Counted from the first letter of the stretch, positions 25,182 to 35,084 are shown. The stretch: DNA of 64,000 nt from Chitinophagaceae bacterium (GCA_016717285.1 JADKFU010000001.1:682001-746000), one strand, 5' to 3'. Numbers and translations: made by a program. The notes: a model not told the origin generated them from the letters alone.

Positions 25182-26054
25182 ATCTTCCACATTTTCCTCC
25201 ACCGGTTTCGCTTCCATCTTGCGATGTAGAATATTAAACCGATCACCTGAAGTTAAAAAATGAACAATCAGGTTTTCTATAGAAATAGGAGTTCCCTCCG
25301 GAATATCAGCAATGTTGGAATGCCGGATCTGGTGACCGTCAATAATAGTAACCATACCCGAACCAATTATTTCAAGGTGGTTGCCTTCGGTGATAATAGC
25401 GCCTGTATCTTCTCCAAGACCCACACCCAGGCAAGAAGGGTTTGCACCAATGGCCTGCACAAGTCGTGCAAAGCGACCACGTTTGTCAAAGTGAGAATCA
25501 AAGATTACATCTTTATTAAAACCAAGGCCGGTGGTGATTTTCACTTCACCTTTCAAATGTGAACGTCCGCTATTGCCTTCGTAGATCATAGTATTTGACA
25601 TTCCCATTGCTCCCGCACTGGTACCTGCAACTACAAAATCTTCTTTTTGATATCGATCATGTAATATTTGAAGAATTTCTGTGCCGCCAAATGTAGAGGT
25701 AAGCCGGTATTGATTACCTCCGGAAAACATTACCACATTTGCTTTTTTCACGCGTTGAATAAATTCCTTATCAACAGCATCATCACGGTTACGGATGGAA
25801 ATGTGGCCAACATTCAAATATCCGATTTTCTCAAATGCATTTTTATAGTTTCCTCCCACTTCTTTTGGGGAAGATGAAGCAGTGGTAATTACTTCAATCC
25901 TTGCGTCAGGGTTACCGGCTTCAACGGCAATCCTTCTTAAAATTCCGAGTTCAAAAAAATTAAGGTTATTACGATGGATAACACCTAATTCGAGGTCGGT
26001 TCCCTTGTCTTCTGCTCCACCAATGGCAATTAGTTTTCCTTTAGGATGATTCAT
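25179..26054 (-). CDS. cphB: cyanophycinase (peptidase S51)
   Basis: CphB is an exopeptidase that cuts cyanophycin to beta-Asp-Arg dipeptides. At 291 residues it is close to the cyanobacterial enzyme, cytosolic (no signal peptide). It carries the nucleophile Ser146 in VAGTSAGAM, the preceding FSGGNQYRL, and DSHFDKRGRFARL as in family S51. The N-terminus GKLIAIGGAEDKG is also diagnostic. It is divergent from cphA across a 340-bp gap, so synthesis and degradation can be controlled separately. Its 3' end runs directly into heptamer tract C. Intracellular CphB-like proteins and extracellular CphE share the fold; absence of a signal peptide favours CphB. Confidence 0.95.
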   Translation of the reverse strand: MNHPKGKLIAIGGAEDKGTDLELGVIHRNNLNFFELGILRRIAVEAGNPDARIEVITTASSSPKEVGGNYKNAFEKIGYLNVGHISIRNRDDAVDKEFIQRVKKANVVMFSGGNQYRLTSTFGGTEILQILHDRYQKEDFVVAGTSAGAMGMSNTMIYEGNSGRSHLKGEVKITTGLGFNKDVIFDSHFDKRGRFARLVQAIGANPSCLGVGLGEDTGAIITEGNHLEIIGSGMVTIIDGHQIRHSNIADIPEGTPISIENLIVHFLTSGDRFNILHRKMEAKPVEENVED

Positions 26055-26394
26055 AAATGGCTTTGGATGATTGCCGTAAAATTAACTGATCTTCATAAAT
26101 AAGATTAGTTGACCGTAAAATGATTTCAACATCAGTTGTTAATGCATCAATAGGTTGCATCAGCATCTCCAATGACCATTTTTATTTTTGAATGGTAATA
26201 TTTGTATTCTTCCTTATTTTCTATTTGAATATATCAATTATTGAAGAATTATCTTTCCGTGAATCTGTAATTTTTATTACTGATAATGAAAGGCTAATAA
26301 ACCTTCCTGATTTTTTTGAATATTTTTTCAATAATTTGTACGATTATGCAGCATTGCACCTGAAACCAAAAACAAACAAAACTCATCGTTAGCA
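26055..26394. other. divergent cphB-cphA intergenic region
   Basis: This 340-bp A/T-rich gap must hold promoters for both divergent genes. On the minus strand a TAATTTTA (one base off TAnnTTTG) lies near 26080. On the plus strand no exact consensus was found; the nearest candidates are TAATATTTG near 26197 and AATAATTTG near 26333. CGTAAAAT occurs twice on the cphB side, about 30 bp apart. A 66-codon open frame (26192-26392) is A/T-rich, Phe-rich and not credible as a gene. Confidence 0.45.
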
Positions 26395-29025
26395 ATGGAA
26401 ATACTCAACATCCGTCCAATGAACGGTCCTAATTACTGGTCCATCCGAAGACATAAACTGATCGTGATGAAACTTGATCTTCAGGAACTGGAAGATTTTC
26501 CTACCAACAAAATCCCGGGATTCAAAGACAGGCTCGCGAAATTATTTCCATCGTTATATGATCATCATTGTTCTGAAGGAAAACCAGGTGGCTTTCTTCA
26601 ACGTGTTGAAGAAGGCACGTGGATGGGACACGTAATAGAACACATGGCGCTGGAGCTTCAGACACTTGCAGGGATGGATGTCGGATTCGGTCGTACGCGG
26701 GAAACAGGTCAGCGGGGTGTATATAATGTGGTGTTCAATTATATGGAAGCGGAAGCAGGCATCTATGCTGCAAAAGCAACTGTCAGGATAGCCCAGGCGC
26801 TCGTGGATGGCAAGGAGTATAACCTGGCAGAAGACATTCAAAATCTGCGTGAAATAAGAGAAGAATACCGGCTGGGACCTAGCACCGGCTCTATTGTGGA
26901 AGAAGCGATTAGCCGCGGCATTCCATACATTCGTCTTAATCGTCGTTCACTTGTACAGTTAGGTTATGGAGTGAACCAAAAAAGAGTGCAGGCAACGGTA
27001 GCCAGTACCACCAGCAGCATTGCTGTAGAAATTGCTTGTGATAAGGAAGAAACAAAAAACTTATTGGAACAGGCTGAAATTCCTGTTCCGAAAGGAGTGA
27101 TAGGTTACGATGAAGATGATCTTCGCGATGCAATCAAAAAAATAGGTTATCCTATCGTTACGAAACCAGTAAATGGCAATCATGGAAAGGGTGCTACCAC
27201 AAATCTCCGAAACTGGGAGGATGCTGTAAAAGGCCTGGTGGCGGCTAAACAGTATGGCCGAGCCGTAATCATTGAAAAATATATTGTGGGTTATGACCAT
27301 CGTATACTGGTGATCAATTACAAATTTGTGGCTGCGGCAAAGCGCACGCCGGCCTCTGTGCTTGGAAACGGAAGTTCAACGATTCGCGAACTGATTGATA
27401 TTGTAAATACTGATTCCCGCAGAGGATATGGCCATGAAAATGTATTGACAGCCATCAAAATTGATGACTTCACGATGAATATTCTGGACGAACGGAAATT
27501 AACACTTGATTCAGTATTGCCCGTTGGAGAAGAATTGTGGCTCAAACCCACTGCGAATCTTTCAACAGGCGGTACTGCTACAGACATTACAGATCTCGTT
27601 CATCCCGATAATATATTTATGTGTGAGCGGATTGCGCGTATTATCGGACTTGATATCTGCGGTATTGATATCATGACACCGGATTTAAGTCAGCCTATCA
27701 ATGAAGCAGGTGGCGCTATCCTTGAAGTTAATGCAGCGCCTGGTTTTCGAATGCATCTTTCACCAACTGACGGGTTGCCGCGCAATGTGGCTGAACCTGT
27801 TATCAACATGCTGTATCCACCCGGAAGCTCTGCGCGCATTCCGATTATTGCTGTTACGGGTACCAATGGAAAAACCACCACTACAAGATTGATTGCCCAC
27901 ATTGTAAAACAGGTGGGTTATAAAGTTGGATTTACTACAACTGATGGTATCTATATTCAAAACCAGATGATGATGCGGGGTGATTGCACAGGTCCTGTAT
28001 CTGCACAATTTGTATTGAAAGATCCAACTGTCGAATTAGCAGTGTTAGAAACTGCACGGGGAGGAATTCTTCGCGCAGGCTTAGGCTTCGACCACTGCGA
28101 CATCGGAATTGTTACCAACGTGCAACCTGATCATCTCGGATTGATGGGCATCGAAACAATAGAACAATTGTCACGGGTGAAAGGAGTCGTTCCTGAAAGT
28201 GTTTGGCCTCATGGTTACGCGATTCTGAATGCAGATGATGATCTGGTTTATAAAATGCGGGAGGCACTCGAATGCAAGATTGCTTTCTTCAGCATGGATG
28301 AGAATAATCCGCGTATCAGAGAACACCTCGCTAATGGTGGTCTCGCCGCAGTGGCTGAAAACGGATATGTCACCATTTGTAAAGGGAGCTGGAAGATCAG
28401 AGTGGAAAAAATCAACAGCATTCCGTTAACTTTTGGAGGGAAAGCAATTTTCAATATCCAGAACGTATTGCCTGCTGTATTAGCTGTGCACCTTCGGGGA
28501 TTTAAGATTGAAGACATTCGTGCGGCATTGCACACTTTTATTCCGTCACCTGCCACTACGCCCGGACGTATGAATCTCTTCCAGTTTAAGAATTTCCAGG
28601 TGTTGGTAGATTATGCGCATAACTATGCGGGCCTTGAACAGCTTGCAAAATTTGTAGATAAAGTTGACGGTACCCCAAAAGTAGGCGTTATCGCTGGTGT
28701 TGGTGACCGGCGCGATGAAGACATTATTGAGCTGGGACGTGTTGCAGCCCGTTCATTTGATGAAATCGTGATTCGTCAGGATAAAAATTTACGTGGTCGT
28801 TCTTCAGATGAAATCATTGACCTGATGATGCGTGGAATTAAGGACGTTGGTGGCAATAAAAAAACCACCATTATTCCAAGTGAACCTGAAGCGATTGATT
28901 ATGTAATAAAAAACGGCCAACGGGGCGCCTTCATTACCATCTGTTCTGATGTAGTACCGGATGTACTTGAAATGATCATGCGCTATAAAGAACAGGAAGA
29001 CAACGTAGAGATGTTAACGCCCTGA
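26395..29025 (+). CDS. cphA: cyanophycin synthetase
   Basis: CphA polymerises aspartate and arginine into multi-L-arginyl-poly-L-aspartate without a ribosome. The 876-residue length and order match type 1 CphA. An N-terminal accessory domain comes first (about 1-160). An ATP-grasp domain follows (about 165-480; KPVNGNHGKGATTN, EVNAAPGFRMHLSP). Last is a Mur ligase-like domain with P-loop GTNGKTT at 489-495 and DYAHNYAGLEQL later. The ATP-grasp half adds Arg or Asp and the Mur half the other. It stands alone on the plus strand and ends at a strong hairpin. The presence of cphB and iaaA makes a complete store-and-recycle set. Confidence 0.97.
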   Translation: MEILNIRPMNGPNYWSIRRHKLIVMKLDLQELEDFPTNKIPGFKDRLAKLFPSLYDHHCSEGKPGGFLQRVEEGTWMGHVIEHMALELQTLAGMDVGFGRTRETGQRGVYNVVFNYMEAEAGIYAAKATVRIAQALVDGKEYNLAEDIQNLREIREEYRLGPSTGSIVEEAISRGIPYIRLNRRSLVQLGYGVNQKRVQATVASTTSSIAVEIACDKEETKNLLEQAEIPVPKGVIGYDEDDLRDAIKKIGYPIVTKPVNGNHGKGATTNLRNWEDAVKGLVAAKQYGRAVIIEKYIVGYDHRILVINYKFVAAAKRTPASVLGNGSSTIRELIDIVNTDSRRGYGHENVLTAIKIDDFTMNILDERKLTLDSVLPVGEELWLKPTANLSTGGTATDITDLVHPDNIFMCERIARIIGLDICGIDIMTPDLSQPINEAGGAILEVNAAPGFRMHLSPTDGLPRNVAEPVINMLYPPGSSARIPIIAVTGTNGKTTTTRLIAHIVKQVGYKVGFTTTDGIYIQNQMMMRGDCTGPVSAQFVLKDPTVELAVLETARGGILRAGLGFDHCDIGIVTNVQPDHLGLMGIETIEQLSRVKGVVPESVWPHGYAILNADDDLVYKMREALECKIAFFSMDENNPRIREHLANGGLAAVAENGYVTICKGSWKIRVEKINSIPLTFGGKAIFNIQNVLPAVLAVHLRGFKIEDIRAALHTFIPSPATTPGRMNLFQFKNFQVLVDYAHNYAGLEQLAKFVDKVDGTPKVGVIAGVGDRRDEDIIELGRVAARSFDEIVIRQDKNLRGRSSDEIIDLMMRGIKDVGGNKKTTIIPSEPEAIDYVIKNGQRGAFITICSDVVPDVLEMIMRYKEQEDNVEMLTP

Positions 29026-29097
29026 TCAGGCAATTAACACGGAACAATTAATATTTTCCACTCTCAGGGCTGGAGTGATTTTACTTTGGCCGCAAAA

Positions 29098-29129
29098 AAA
29101 AATCCCCCGGAAATTTCCGGGGGATTTTT
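29098..29129. terminator. bidirectional intrinsic terminator
   Basis: This is a perfect 26-bp palindrome (29101-29126) with a CCCCCGG/CCGGGGG core, flanked by A-run and T-run. It ends cphA and the convergent coiled-coil gene. Confidence 0.92.
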
Positions 29130-29150
29130 ATAAAAAAATGCTGGTCGCTA

Positions 29151-29780
29151 TTATTGTTTTGGTGTTTCTGCAGGAGCTGCCTCAGCTCTTTTCTGAGTGG
29201 TTCTCTCTTTGTCAGCTGCTGATTTACCTGAACCGGAGGAAGCATATTTTGATTTCAGCTCTTCATATTTCTTCTTCAACTCTTCTTCTTGTTGTCTGAG
29301 GGAAGCCTGCGCACGATCTTTTTGTTCCGGAGTCATTGTATCTTTATTCTTCATAAAATTATCCATCCCTGTTTTAGCTTCATTCATTTGAGCTTGCAAA
29401 GCAGTAATGTCTTTTTTCATTTCAGGATTATTGGTAGCGGCCGCTCTCTTACTGAGATTTTCATAATTTTCATTATACCTTTTGATGCGATCATCGTAAG
29501 TTTTTTTCATATCAGCATCAGACATGGTTGAAGCGGAAGTCGCTTTTTGCTGCTCTGCTCTTTTCTGTTGCTGTTCAGCAGTAGGTTCTTTAGCATCAGT
29601 AGCTTCCTGTTTGCTTCTTTCCTGTTTTTGCTCCGTTGTTGATTGGGCAGCTTTTTGTTCGTTTCGCTGCTTTTGTTCCTTGGTAGGTTCTTGCGCAAAT
29701 GTTACCTGAGTTGAAAGGAAAAAAGCAAGTGCTAAAGCAAATCCAAATGTTGTTGAAAAATGTGATCTAAGGTGGTTCAT
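29151..29780 (-). CDS. exported Gln/Lys/Glu-rich coiled-coil protein, function unknown
   Basis: This 209-residue protein has a signal peptide (ALALAFFLSTQVTFAQ, cleavage near residue 29-30). The rest is almost entirely low-complexity: a Gln/Lys/Glu/Ala-rich N-terminal third with repeats of the kind EQKQxxxEQKA, and a helical centre with heptad spacing (about 95-180). The tail is basic and Ala/Pro-rich. There are no Cys, few aromatic residues and no lipobox. It is probably an extended periplasmic helix. I do not recognise a family. It has its own -7 word 22 bases upstream and is convergent with cphA. Confidence 0.75.
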   Translation of the reverse strand: MNHLRSHFSTTFGFALALAFFLSTQVTFAQEPTKEQKQRNEQKAAQSTTEQKQERSKQEATDAKEPTAEQQQKRAEQQKATSASTMSDADMKKTYDDRIKRYNENYENLSKRAAATNNPEMKKDITALQAQMNEAKTGMDNFMKNKDTMTPEQKDRAQASLRQQEEELKKKYEELKSKYASSGSGKSAADKERTTQKRAEAAPAETPKQ

Positions 29781-29802
29781 GATTTTTTTGATTTTAGAAC
29801 TG

Positions 29803-29810
29803 CAAATTTA
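29803..29810 (-). promoter_or_regulatory. Bacteroidota -7 element (minus strand)
   Basis: TAAATTTG on the minus strand matches TAnnTTTG, 22 bases ahead of the coiled-coil gene's ATG. Confidence 0.55.
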
Positions 29811-29977
29811 GCGTAAAATATTACAATGAGGAAAACGAATAAAACGAAGTCGCTTTCTATGGATTCACGATCAAATGCTACCACGCTCAATCTTTTTTAA
29901 TATGAAATCACCAATCATAACTTTTTATTTAACTGAAAAATTTCTTTTTTCTGTGTTGTATAATTTCAATAAAAAGG

Positions 29978-29985
29978 TATATTTG
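29978..29985 (+). promoter_or_regulatory. Bacteroidota -7 element
   Basis: TATATTTG is an exact TAnnTTTG match, with TTGTA about 20 bases upstream as a -33 candidate. The leader to the ATG at 30035 is about 40 nt, the longest in the window, and A-rich just before the ATG, which fits strong expression in Bacteroidota. Confidence 0.6.
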
Positions 29986-30034
29986 ATGCTCCTTTCACAA
30001 ATTCAATTATTCACCAAAAAACAAAAAACTAAAC

Positions 30035-31468
30035 ATGAAAAGACTTTCCATTCTACTCGTGCTCGTAACATTGATGGGAATCAATGCCTTCGCACAAACC
30101 GCGCGAACAGCACAAATCAAAACAAATTTAGGCAAGGCAAAACCATCAATGATGGGTTCGTCTCAACGGATTGAAGATTGCGACACTTTCGTTAATCTTT
30201 GTGTGGATGACGAATTGGTATTGTATTCAACAACGGGCGGATATGTTTGTGGCCAAAATGAATACGGCGACGTTTCCAAGGCTGATATTTTCTATCTTCC
30301 GGGAACTACCATCAAAGGTGTATTGCTCTATTTCGGATTTGCAAAAGCTGCAAATACTGTAGATAAAGTAAAAGTACGCGTTTGGGACAATGACGGAACA
30401 TTCGCAGATGGTAATCCAGGTGCTCCAGGTACTATCCTTTCTGAGAAACTGGTGTCATACCAGACAATATCAGATGATGTAAACATCGATGCGGACCTTA
30501 CTTACGTTCAATTCAATTCACCGGTTGCAATACCTGCTGACAGTCTTTTCTACATCGGTATTAACTTCGGTTACAAAAAGAATGACACTGTAGCTTTGGT
30601 TTCAACTCTTGACAGAACCGGACTAAGCTGCGAAGGTCTTGTAACTTCTGTAGATCAGTTTTCTGATAATTCATGGCACGTATTCTCTGAGTATCCTGGC
30701 GACTGGGGTCTATATGTAAGTCAGATGATTCTTCCTATTGTCTGCCATGAACTTTGTACCATGGATATTACTCCCGGCAATCCTTCAGTTTGCCAAAACA
30801 AAACCAAGACTATTACAGCTTCAGGCGCTTCTACTTACACCTGGGCACCTGCAGACGGTCTTAATGTAACAACCGGTGCTGTTGTTGTTGCTACCGGTAG
30901 CGTTACCACTACTTACACCGTTACAGGTGATGGCGGTGAGTGCTCCAAGACTGTTACTTTAACAGTAAAACCTAAACCAGTTGCTAACTTCTCTATTGGC
31001 CCATGCGTTTCTGGAAAGAAATTGCTGACCTATACAGGTACTCCTAACACTGGTGTTACTTTCAATTGGTACAAGGATGGTGTGAAAATCGCCGGACAGA
31101 CCAACTCTACTTACAATTCAACCACAACGGCTAAATATAAAGTGAGAGTTACTGTTACTGAAACCAATTGCATTGATGTGAAAGAAAAACAAGTTACGAA
31201 CGACTGTAAAGAAGGTCTGACTGAAATTTTCACAGCTGAAGCTTATCCTAATCCATTCAACCAATCATTTGTGATCAACATGGCATCAGGTTCAAATGAA
31301 CTTGCCAATGTTCGTCTGGTTGACTTAAGCGGAAGAACACTTCATGAGTACACAGGCGTTGATACATCAGCTCCGTTCGAGATCAATGAATCTCTCTCAG
31401 CAGGTGTGTATTTCGTAAGAGTTAGTCAGGGTACTACTGAAAAGATGATCAAAGTCATTAAAGAATAA
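30035..31468 (+). CDS. secreted protein with Ig/PKD-like domains and T9SS type A tail
   Basis: This 477-residue protein has a signal peptide (ILLVLVTLMGINAFAQ, cut near 20-21). An N-terminal beta-sandwich of about 210 residues (KADIFYLPGTTIKGVLLYFG ... VKVRVWDNDG) follows. Then come a PKD/Ig-like domain with CTMDITPGNPSVCQNK and TYTWAPADG and a second short Ig-like segment (about 315-390, NWYKDGVKIAG). The T9SS tail starts near 400 (EAYPNPFNQSF ... SAGVYFVRVSQG). Codon choice is richer in C-ending codons than in its neighbours, its leader is A-rich and its terminator has a TTCG loop, so I infer high expression. No catalytic motif is seen. Confidence 0.86.
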   Translation: MKRLSILLVLVTLMGINAFAQTARTAQIKTNLGKAKPSMMGSSQRIEDCDTFVNLCVDDELVLYSTTGGYVCGQNEYGDVSKADIFYLPGTTIKGVLLYFGFAKAANTVDKVKVRVWDNDGTFADGNPGAPGTILSEKLVSYQTISDDVNIDADLTYVQFNSPVAIPADSLFYIGINFGYKKNDTVALVSTLDRTGLSCEGLVTSVDQFSDNSWHVFSEYPGDWGLYVSQMILPIVCHELCTMDITPGNPSVCQNKTKTITASGASTYTWAPADGLNVTTGAVVVATGSVTTTYTVTGDGGECSKTVTLTVKPKPVANFSIGPCVSGKKLLTYTGTPNTGVTFNWYKDGVKIAGQTNSTYNSTTTAKYKVRVTVTETNCIDVKEKQVTNDCKEGLTEIFTAEAYPNPFNQSFVINMASGSNELANVRLVDLSGRTLHEYTGVDTSAPFEINESLSAGVYFVRVSQGTTEKMIKVIKE

Positions 31469-31493
31469 TTCTATACCAGTCGAAAGGAAAATG

Positions 31494-31520
31494 AAAGGGC
31501 TCTTCGGAGCCCTTTTATTT
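31494..31520 (+). terminator. intrinsic terminator with TTCG tetraloop
   Basis: A 9-bp stem AAAGGGCTC/GAGCCCTTT (31494-31502, 31507-31515) is closed by the extra-stable loop TTCG and followed by a T-rich stretch. Confidence 0.93.
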
Positions 31521-31690
31521 TTTAGATAGGCCTGATATTATCTCTGAAATTTTCGAATGAAAGAGATCTTGATTGATTACAGAAATCTGTAAGCGTTGTT
31601 ATGAAAAGATTTCGCTTTATATATAAAATGATAGAGCAGGAAGACGCATCATGCAAATATGGCAACAAATATTTCCGGGATAAATCCGGA

Positions 31691-34303
31691 TCATTTTCTT
31701 TTAAGCTTATCTTTCATTTCATGTATTTTCATCAGGGCTTCAATCGGTGTAAGCGCGTTAGGATCTATTTTTTCCATCCATTCTTTCAGCTTCACGATTT
31801 CAGGATCTTCCTGCTGGAAGATGCTTAACTGCATTTCGCGCACGGGCATTTTCTTCACTTTGTTCTGCAGGTTTTTTGCAATTGTTTTTTCTTCCAGCTC
31901 TTCCAGTATTTCATTGGCGCGGTTCACCACATGTGATGGGATACCGGCCATTTTTGCAACATGAATGCCAAAACTATGTTGGCTGCCACCAGGCTGCAAC
32001 TTGCGGAGGAAGATCACTTTGTTGCCGGCTTCTTTCACGGATACATTGAAATTTTTTATCCGCTCAAATTTATTCTCCAGTTCATTCAATTCATGATAGT
32101 GTGTTGCAAATAATGTTTTTGCTTTTCCTTTCGGATAATCATGCAAAAATTCCGCGATCGCCCAGGCTATTGAAATGCCATCATAAGTGCTCGTACCACG
32201 ACCAATCTCATCAAGAATCACCAACGACCGGTCTGAAAGATTATTCAGGATACTTGCTGTCTCCGTCATTTCCACCATAAACGTAGATTCACCGGACGAG
32301 AGATTGTCAGATGCTCCGACACGTGTAAATATTTTATCCACTATTCCGATAGAAGCAGAGGAAGCCGGCACGAAACTTCCGATTTGCGCCATTAAAACGA
32401 TCAATGCATTTTGTCTGATAAATGCAGATTTGCCCGCCATGTTAGGACCGGTAATAATGATAATCTGTTGTGTTTTATCATCCAGCAATACATCATTCGG
32501 AACATAATTTTGATCGTGTGCCAGTTGCTGTTCAATTACAGGATGACGACCATTGTTTATTTCCATCGCATAACCTTCATGAAATTTCGGTCTGCAATAA
32601 TTGTTTTTTATTGCAATTTGTGAAAATGAAAAAAGGCAATCGAGCCTTCCGATCGTTTGGGCATTTAACTGAATCTGAGGCACATAATCTTTTAGTGAAG
32701 TAACCAGTGCATTAAACAATTTCAATTCGAGGTGAAGAATTTTTTCTTCCGCACCTAAAATTTTTTCTTCATACTCTTTCAATTCCGGAGTGATATAACG
32801 TTCGGCATTTACCAACGTTTGCTTCCTGATCCAATCTTCCGGCACCTTGCTTTTATGAGCATGCGTAACTTCAAGATAATATCCGAAAACATTATTAAAA
32901 GAAATCTTCAGCGAAGTAATTCCGGTTCGTTCCTGTTCAGTTTTCTGAATACTCAGCAGGTAATCTTTTCCCGAATGCGAAATCTTTCGCAGCTCGTCTA
33001 AAGCTTCTGAAACCTCTTCCCTGATGATGCCGCCTTTTGCAGCAACCGGTGGTGCATCTTCCCTGATTTCTTTTCCAATGCGTTCTTTGATTAATTCACA
33101 TGGATGGAGTTGATCGGCGCAATTAAGGAAGGGTGCTTCATTCCGTTCACCCAATAATTGTTTGATCTGACCGATGGCAATTAATGCTCTTCTGATCTGG
33201 ATAATTTCACGCGGACTGATTTTTCCCAATGCAACTTTTGCAATTAACCGTTCGAGGTCTCCAATCTGACGGATAAGCACTGCCAGTTGCTTCGTCAATT
33301 CAGGATCTTTGATAAGCAGTTCAACAAAGTGAAGTCTTTCTTCAATGGGTATGATTTCCTTAAGTGGCAGCACAAGCCATTTACGAAGCATACGTGCGCC
33401 CATTGGAGAAAGTGTCTGATCCAGCACCTGCAGCAGCGATTTTCCACCTTCGTTATTGCTATGAAGTATTTCAAGATTGCGAACGGTAAAACGGTCGAGC
33501 CACACATATCTTTCTTCTTCAATGCGTGAAATGCCTGTTAAGTGATCGAGATTGGGATGTTCAGAAACCTGCAGGTAATGTAAGGCTGTACCGCATGCAA
33601 CAATGGCTTGCTTTAATTCGCTGATCCCAAAACCTTTTAGCGATTGTGTTTCAAAATGTTTGGTGAGCAATCCATTGGTAAAATCAAACTGAAATATCCA
33701 ATCGTCAATAGCATAGGTGTAATACTTGGTGCCGAATAATTGCCGGAAATCTTTTTGTCTGGTTTTGGAAAAAATAATTTCTGTAGGTTTGAAACCCTGC
33801 AATAATTTATCGATGTAATCAGCATTGCCTTGTGCTGCATAAAATTCACCGGTAGATATATCAAGGAAAGCGATGCCAAGTGAATCTCCTTCAAAATGCA
33901 GTGAACAGAGAAAGTTATTGCTCTTGTGATCCAGAATTTTATCATTGTCTGTAACACCGGGTGTTATCAGTTCAGTCACGCCCCTTTTCACAATGGTTTT
34001 TGTGAGCTTCGGGTCTTCGAGTTGGTCACAGATAGCGACACGATAACCTGCACGAACGAGCTTGGGTAAATAAGTGTCCAGCGCGTGATAAGGAAATCCC
34101 GCAAGATCAGTATAAGTCGCAGCCCCGTTAGCCCGTTTGGTTAATACTATTCCAAGAACCTGAGAGGTTGTTACCGCATCTGTATCGAAGGTTTCATAAA
34201 AATCTCCCACCCTGAAAAGCAGGATGGCATCAGGGTATTTCGCCTTGATTTGTTTGTATTGCCCCATCAACGGGGTTTCTTTTATTTCAGAATTTTTTTT
34301 CAA
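31691..34303 (-). CDS. mutS: DNA mismatch repair protein MutS
   Basis: MutS recognises mismatches and small loops and starts methyl-independent or MutL-dependent repair. The 870-residue protein has domain I with the mismatch-wedging FYE (Phe36 to Glu38, in RVGDFYETF). Connector, lever and clamp regions follow, then an ABC-type ATPase with Walker A GPNMAGKS (619-626), STFMVEMTETA and DEIGRGTSTYDG. FATHYHEL and the helix-turn-helix near GIPSHVVNRANEIL complete the family pattern; all expected parts are intact. It is divergent from the SpoU methyltransferase with 250 bp between them, and convergent with the T9SS gene across a TTCG-loop terminator. Confidence 0.98.
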   Translation of the reverse strand: MKKNSEIKETPLMGQYKQIKAKYPDAILLFRVGDFYETFDTDAVTTSQVLGIVLTKRANGAATYTDLAGFPYHALDTYLPKLVRAGYRVAICDQLEDPKLTKTIVKRGVTELITPGVTDNDKILDHKSNNFLCSLHFEGDSLGIAFLDISTGEFYAAQGNADYIDKLLQGFKPTEIIFSKTRQKDFRQLFGTKYYTYAIDDWIFQFDFTNGLLTKHFETQSLKGFGISELKQAIVACGTALHYLQVSEHPNLDHLTGISRIEEERYVWLDRFTVRNLEILHSNNEGGKSLLQVLDQTLSPMGARMLRKWLVLPLKEIIPIEERLHFVELLIKDPELTKQLAVLIRQIGDLERLIAKVALGKISPREIIQIRRALIAIGQIKQLLGERNEAPFLNCADQLHPCELIKERIGKEIREDAPPVAAKGGIIREEVSEALDELRKISHSGKDYLLSIQKTEQERTGITSLKISFNNVFGYYLEVTHAHKSKVPEDWIRKQTLVNAERYITPELKEYEEKILGAEEKILHLELKLFNALVTSLKDYVPQIQLNAQTIGRLDCLFSFSQIAIKNNYCRPKFHEGYAMEINNGRHPVIEQQLAHDQNYVPNDVLLDDKTQQIIIITGPNMAGKSAFIRQNALIVLMAQIGSFVPASSASIGIVDKIFTRVGASDNLSSGESTFMVEMTETASILNNLSDRSLVILDEIGRGTSTYDGISIAWAIAEFLHDYPKGKAKTLFATHYHELNELENKFERIKNFNVSVKEAGNKVIFLRKLQPGGSQHSFGIHVAKMAGIPSHVVNRANEILEELEEKTIAKNLQNKVKKMPVREMQLSIFQQEDPEIVKLKEWMEKIDPNALTPIEALMKIHEMKDKLKRK

Positions 34304-34553
34304 AATGAGGTAACTAAAAATAAGGGTTGCAAGGTAATATTACCATGGAAAGATAGAACAGGTGCTTGACGAATAATTGTACAATTATAAATAACCGGTG
34401 TCGTTTGTGTGGCTTTTGCTTATAATATTTTAGAAAGAAATAAACAAGTTAACGACAAATGCCACCACAAAGAAAAGCATTCTGTCATGATTTTTATTAC
34501 TTCTGCATCTGTTCAGAAAAATACTACATTAACTTGCTGCTGATTTTACATTG

Positions 34554-35084
34554 ATGCGAAAATTAAAAATGGAGGAATTGAACCGGCTCACCGTTGAAGC
34601 TTATAAAGCTTCGGGAAGAATGCCGTTGGTAGTGGTGCTTGACAATGTGCGAAGTGGACACAATGTTGGTTCCGTTTTCAGAACTTGCGATGCTTTTGGT
34701 ATTCCAACCATTTACCTCTGTGGAATTACACCTTGTCCGCCAAATCGTGAGGTATTGAAAACGGCGCTGGGCAGCACGGAATCGGTTGCATGGTTTCATT
34801 TTCCGGATACGAAAACAATATTGGAAGAATTGAAGCAGCAGGATTTCGAAATCGTTTTAGCGGAACATACCACGGAAAGTATTTCGCTGCAGGATTTCAA
34901 TCCGGGAAAGGAAAAAAAATACACACTTGTATTTGGCAATGAAGTGGAAGGCATTCAAAGTGAATTACTTCATTTGGCCAATCAGGTGGTGGAAATTCCT
35001 CAATTTGGAACAAAGCATTCATTCAATATCAGTGTTGCTGTTGGAATTGTGTTGTGGGATGTATGGAATAAGTTGATGAAGTAA
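34554..35084 (+). CDS. SpoU/TrmH-family RNA 2'-O-methyltransferase
   Basis: This 176-residue SPOUT-fold enzyme uses SAM to methylate a ribose 2'-OH in tRNA or rRNA. The three knot motifs are present: DNVRSGHNVGSVFRTCDAFG (motif 1), LVFGNEVEGI (motif 2) and IPQFGTKHSFNISVAVGI (motif 3). There is no N-terminal extension, so it is a minimal single-domain member. The target nucleotide cannot be inferred. The ATG at 34554 follows a TTG that could extend it by one codon; the ATG at 34569 is another option. It precedes the ABC genes by 46 bp on the same strand. Confidence 0.93.
   Translation: MRKLKMEELNRLTVEAYKASGRMPLVVVLDNVRSGHNVGSVFRTCDAFGIPTIYLCGITPCPPNREVLKTALGSTESVAWFHFPDTKTILEELKQQDFEIVLAEHTTESISLQDFNPGKEKKYTLVFGNEVEGIQSELLHLANQVVEIPQFGTKHSFNISVAVGIVLWDVWNKLMK

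Noticed and set aside
26192..26392. 66-codon open frame in the cphB-cphA gap
   Set aside because: Phe/Ile/Asn-rich composition as expected for random A/T-rich sequence, no family features, and it fills the only space for the cphA promoter.
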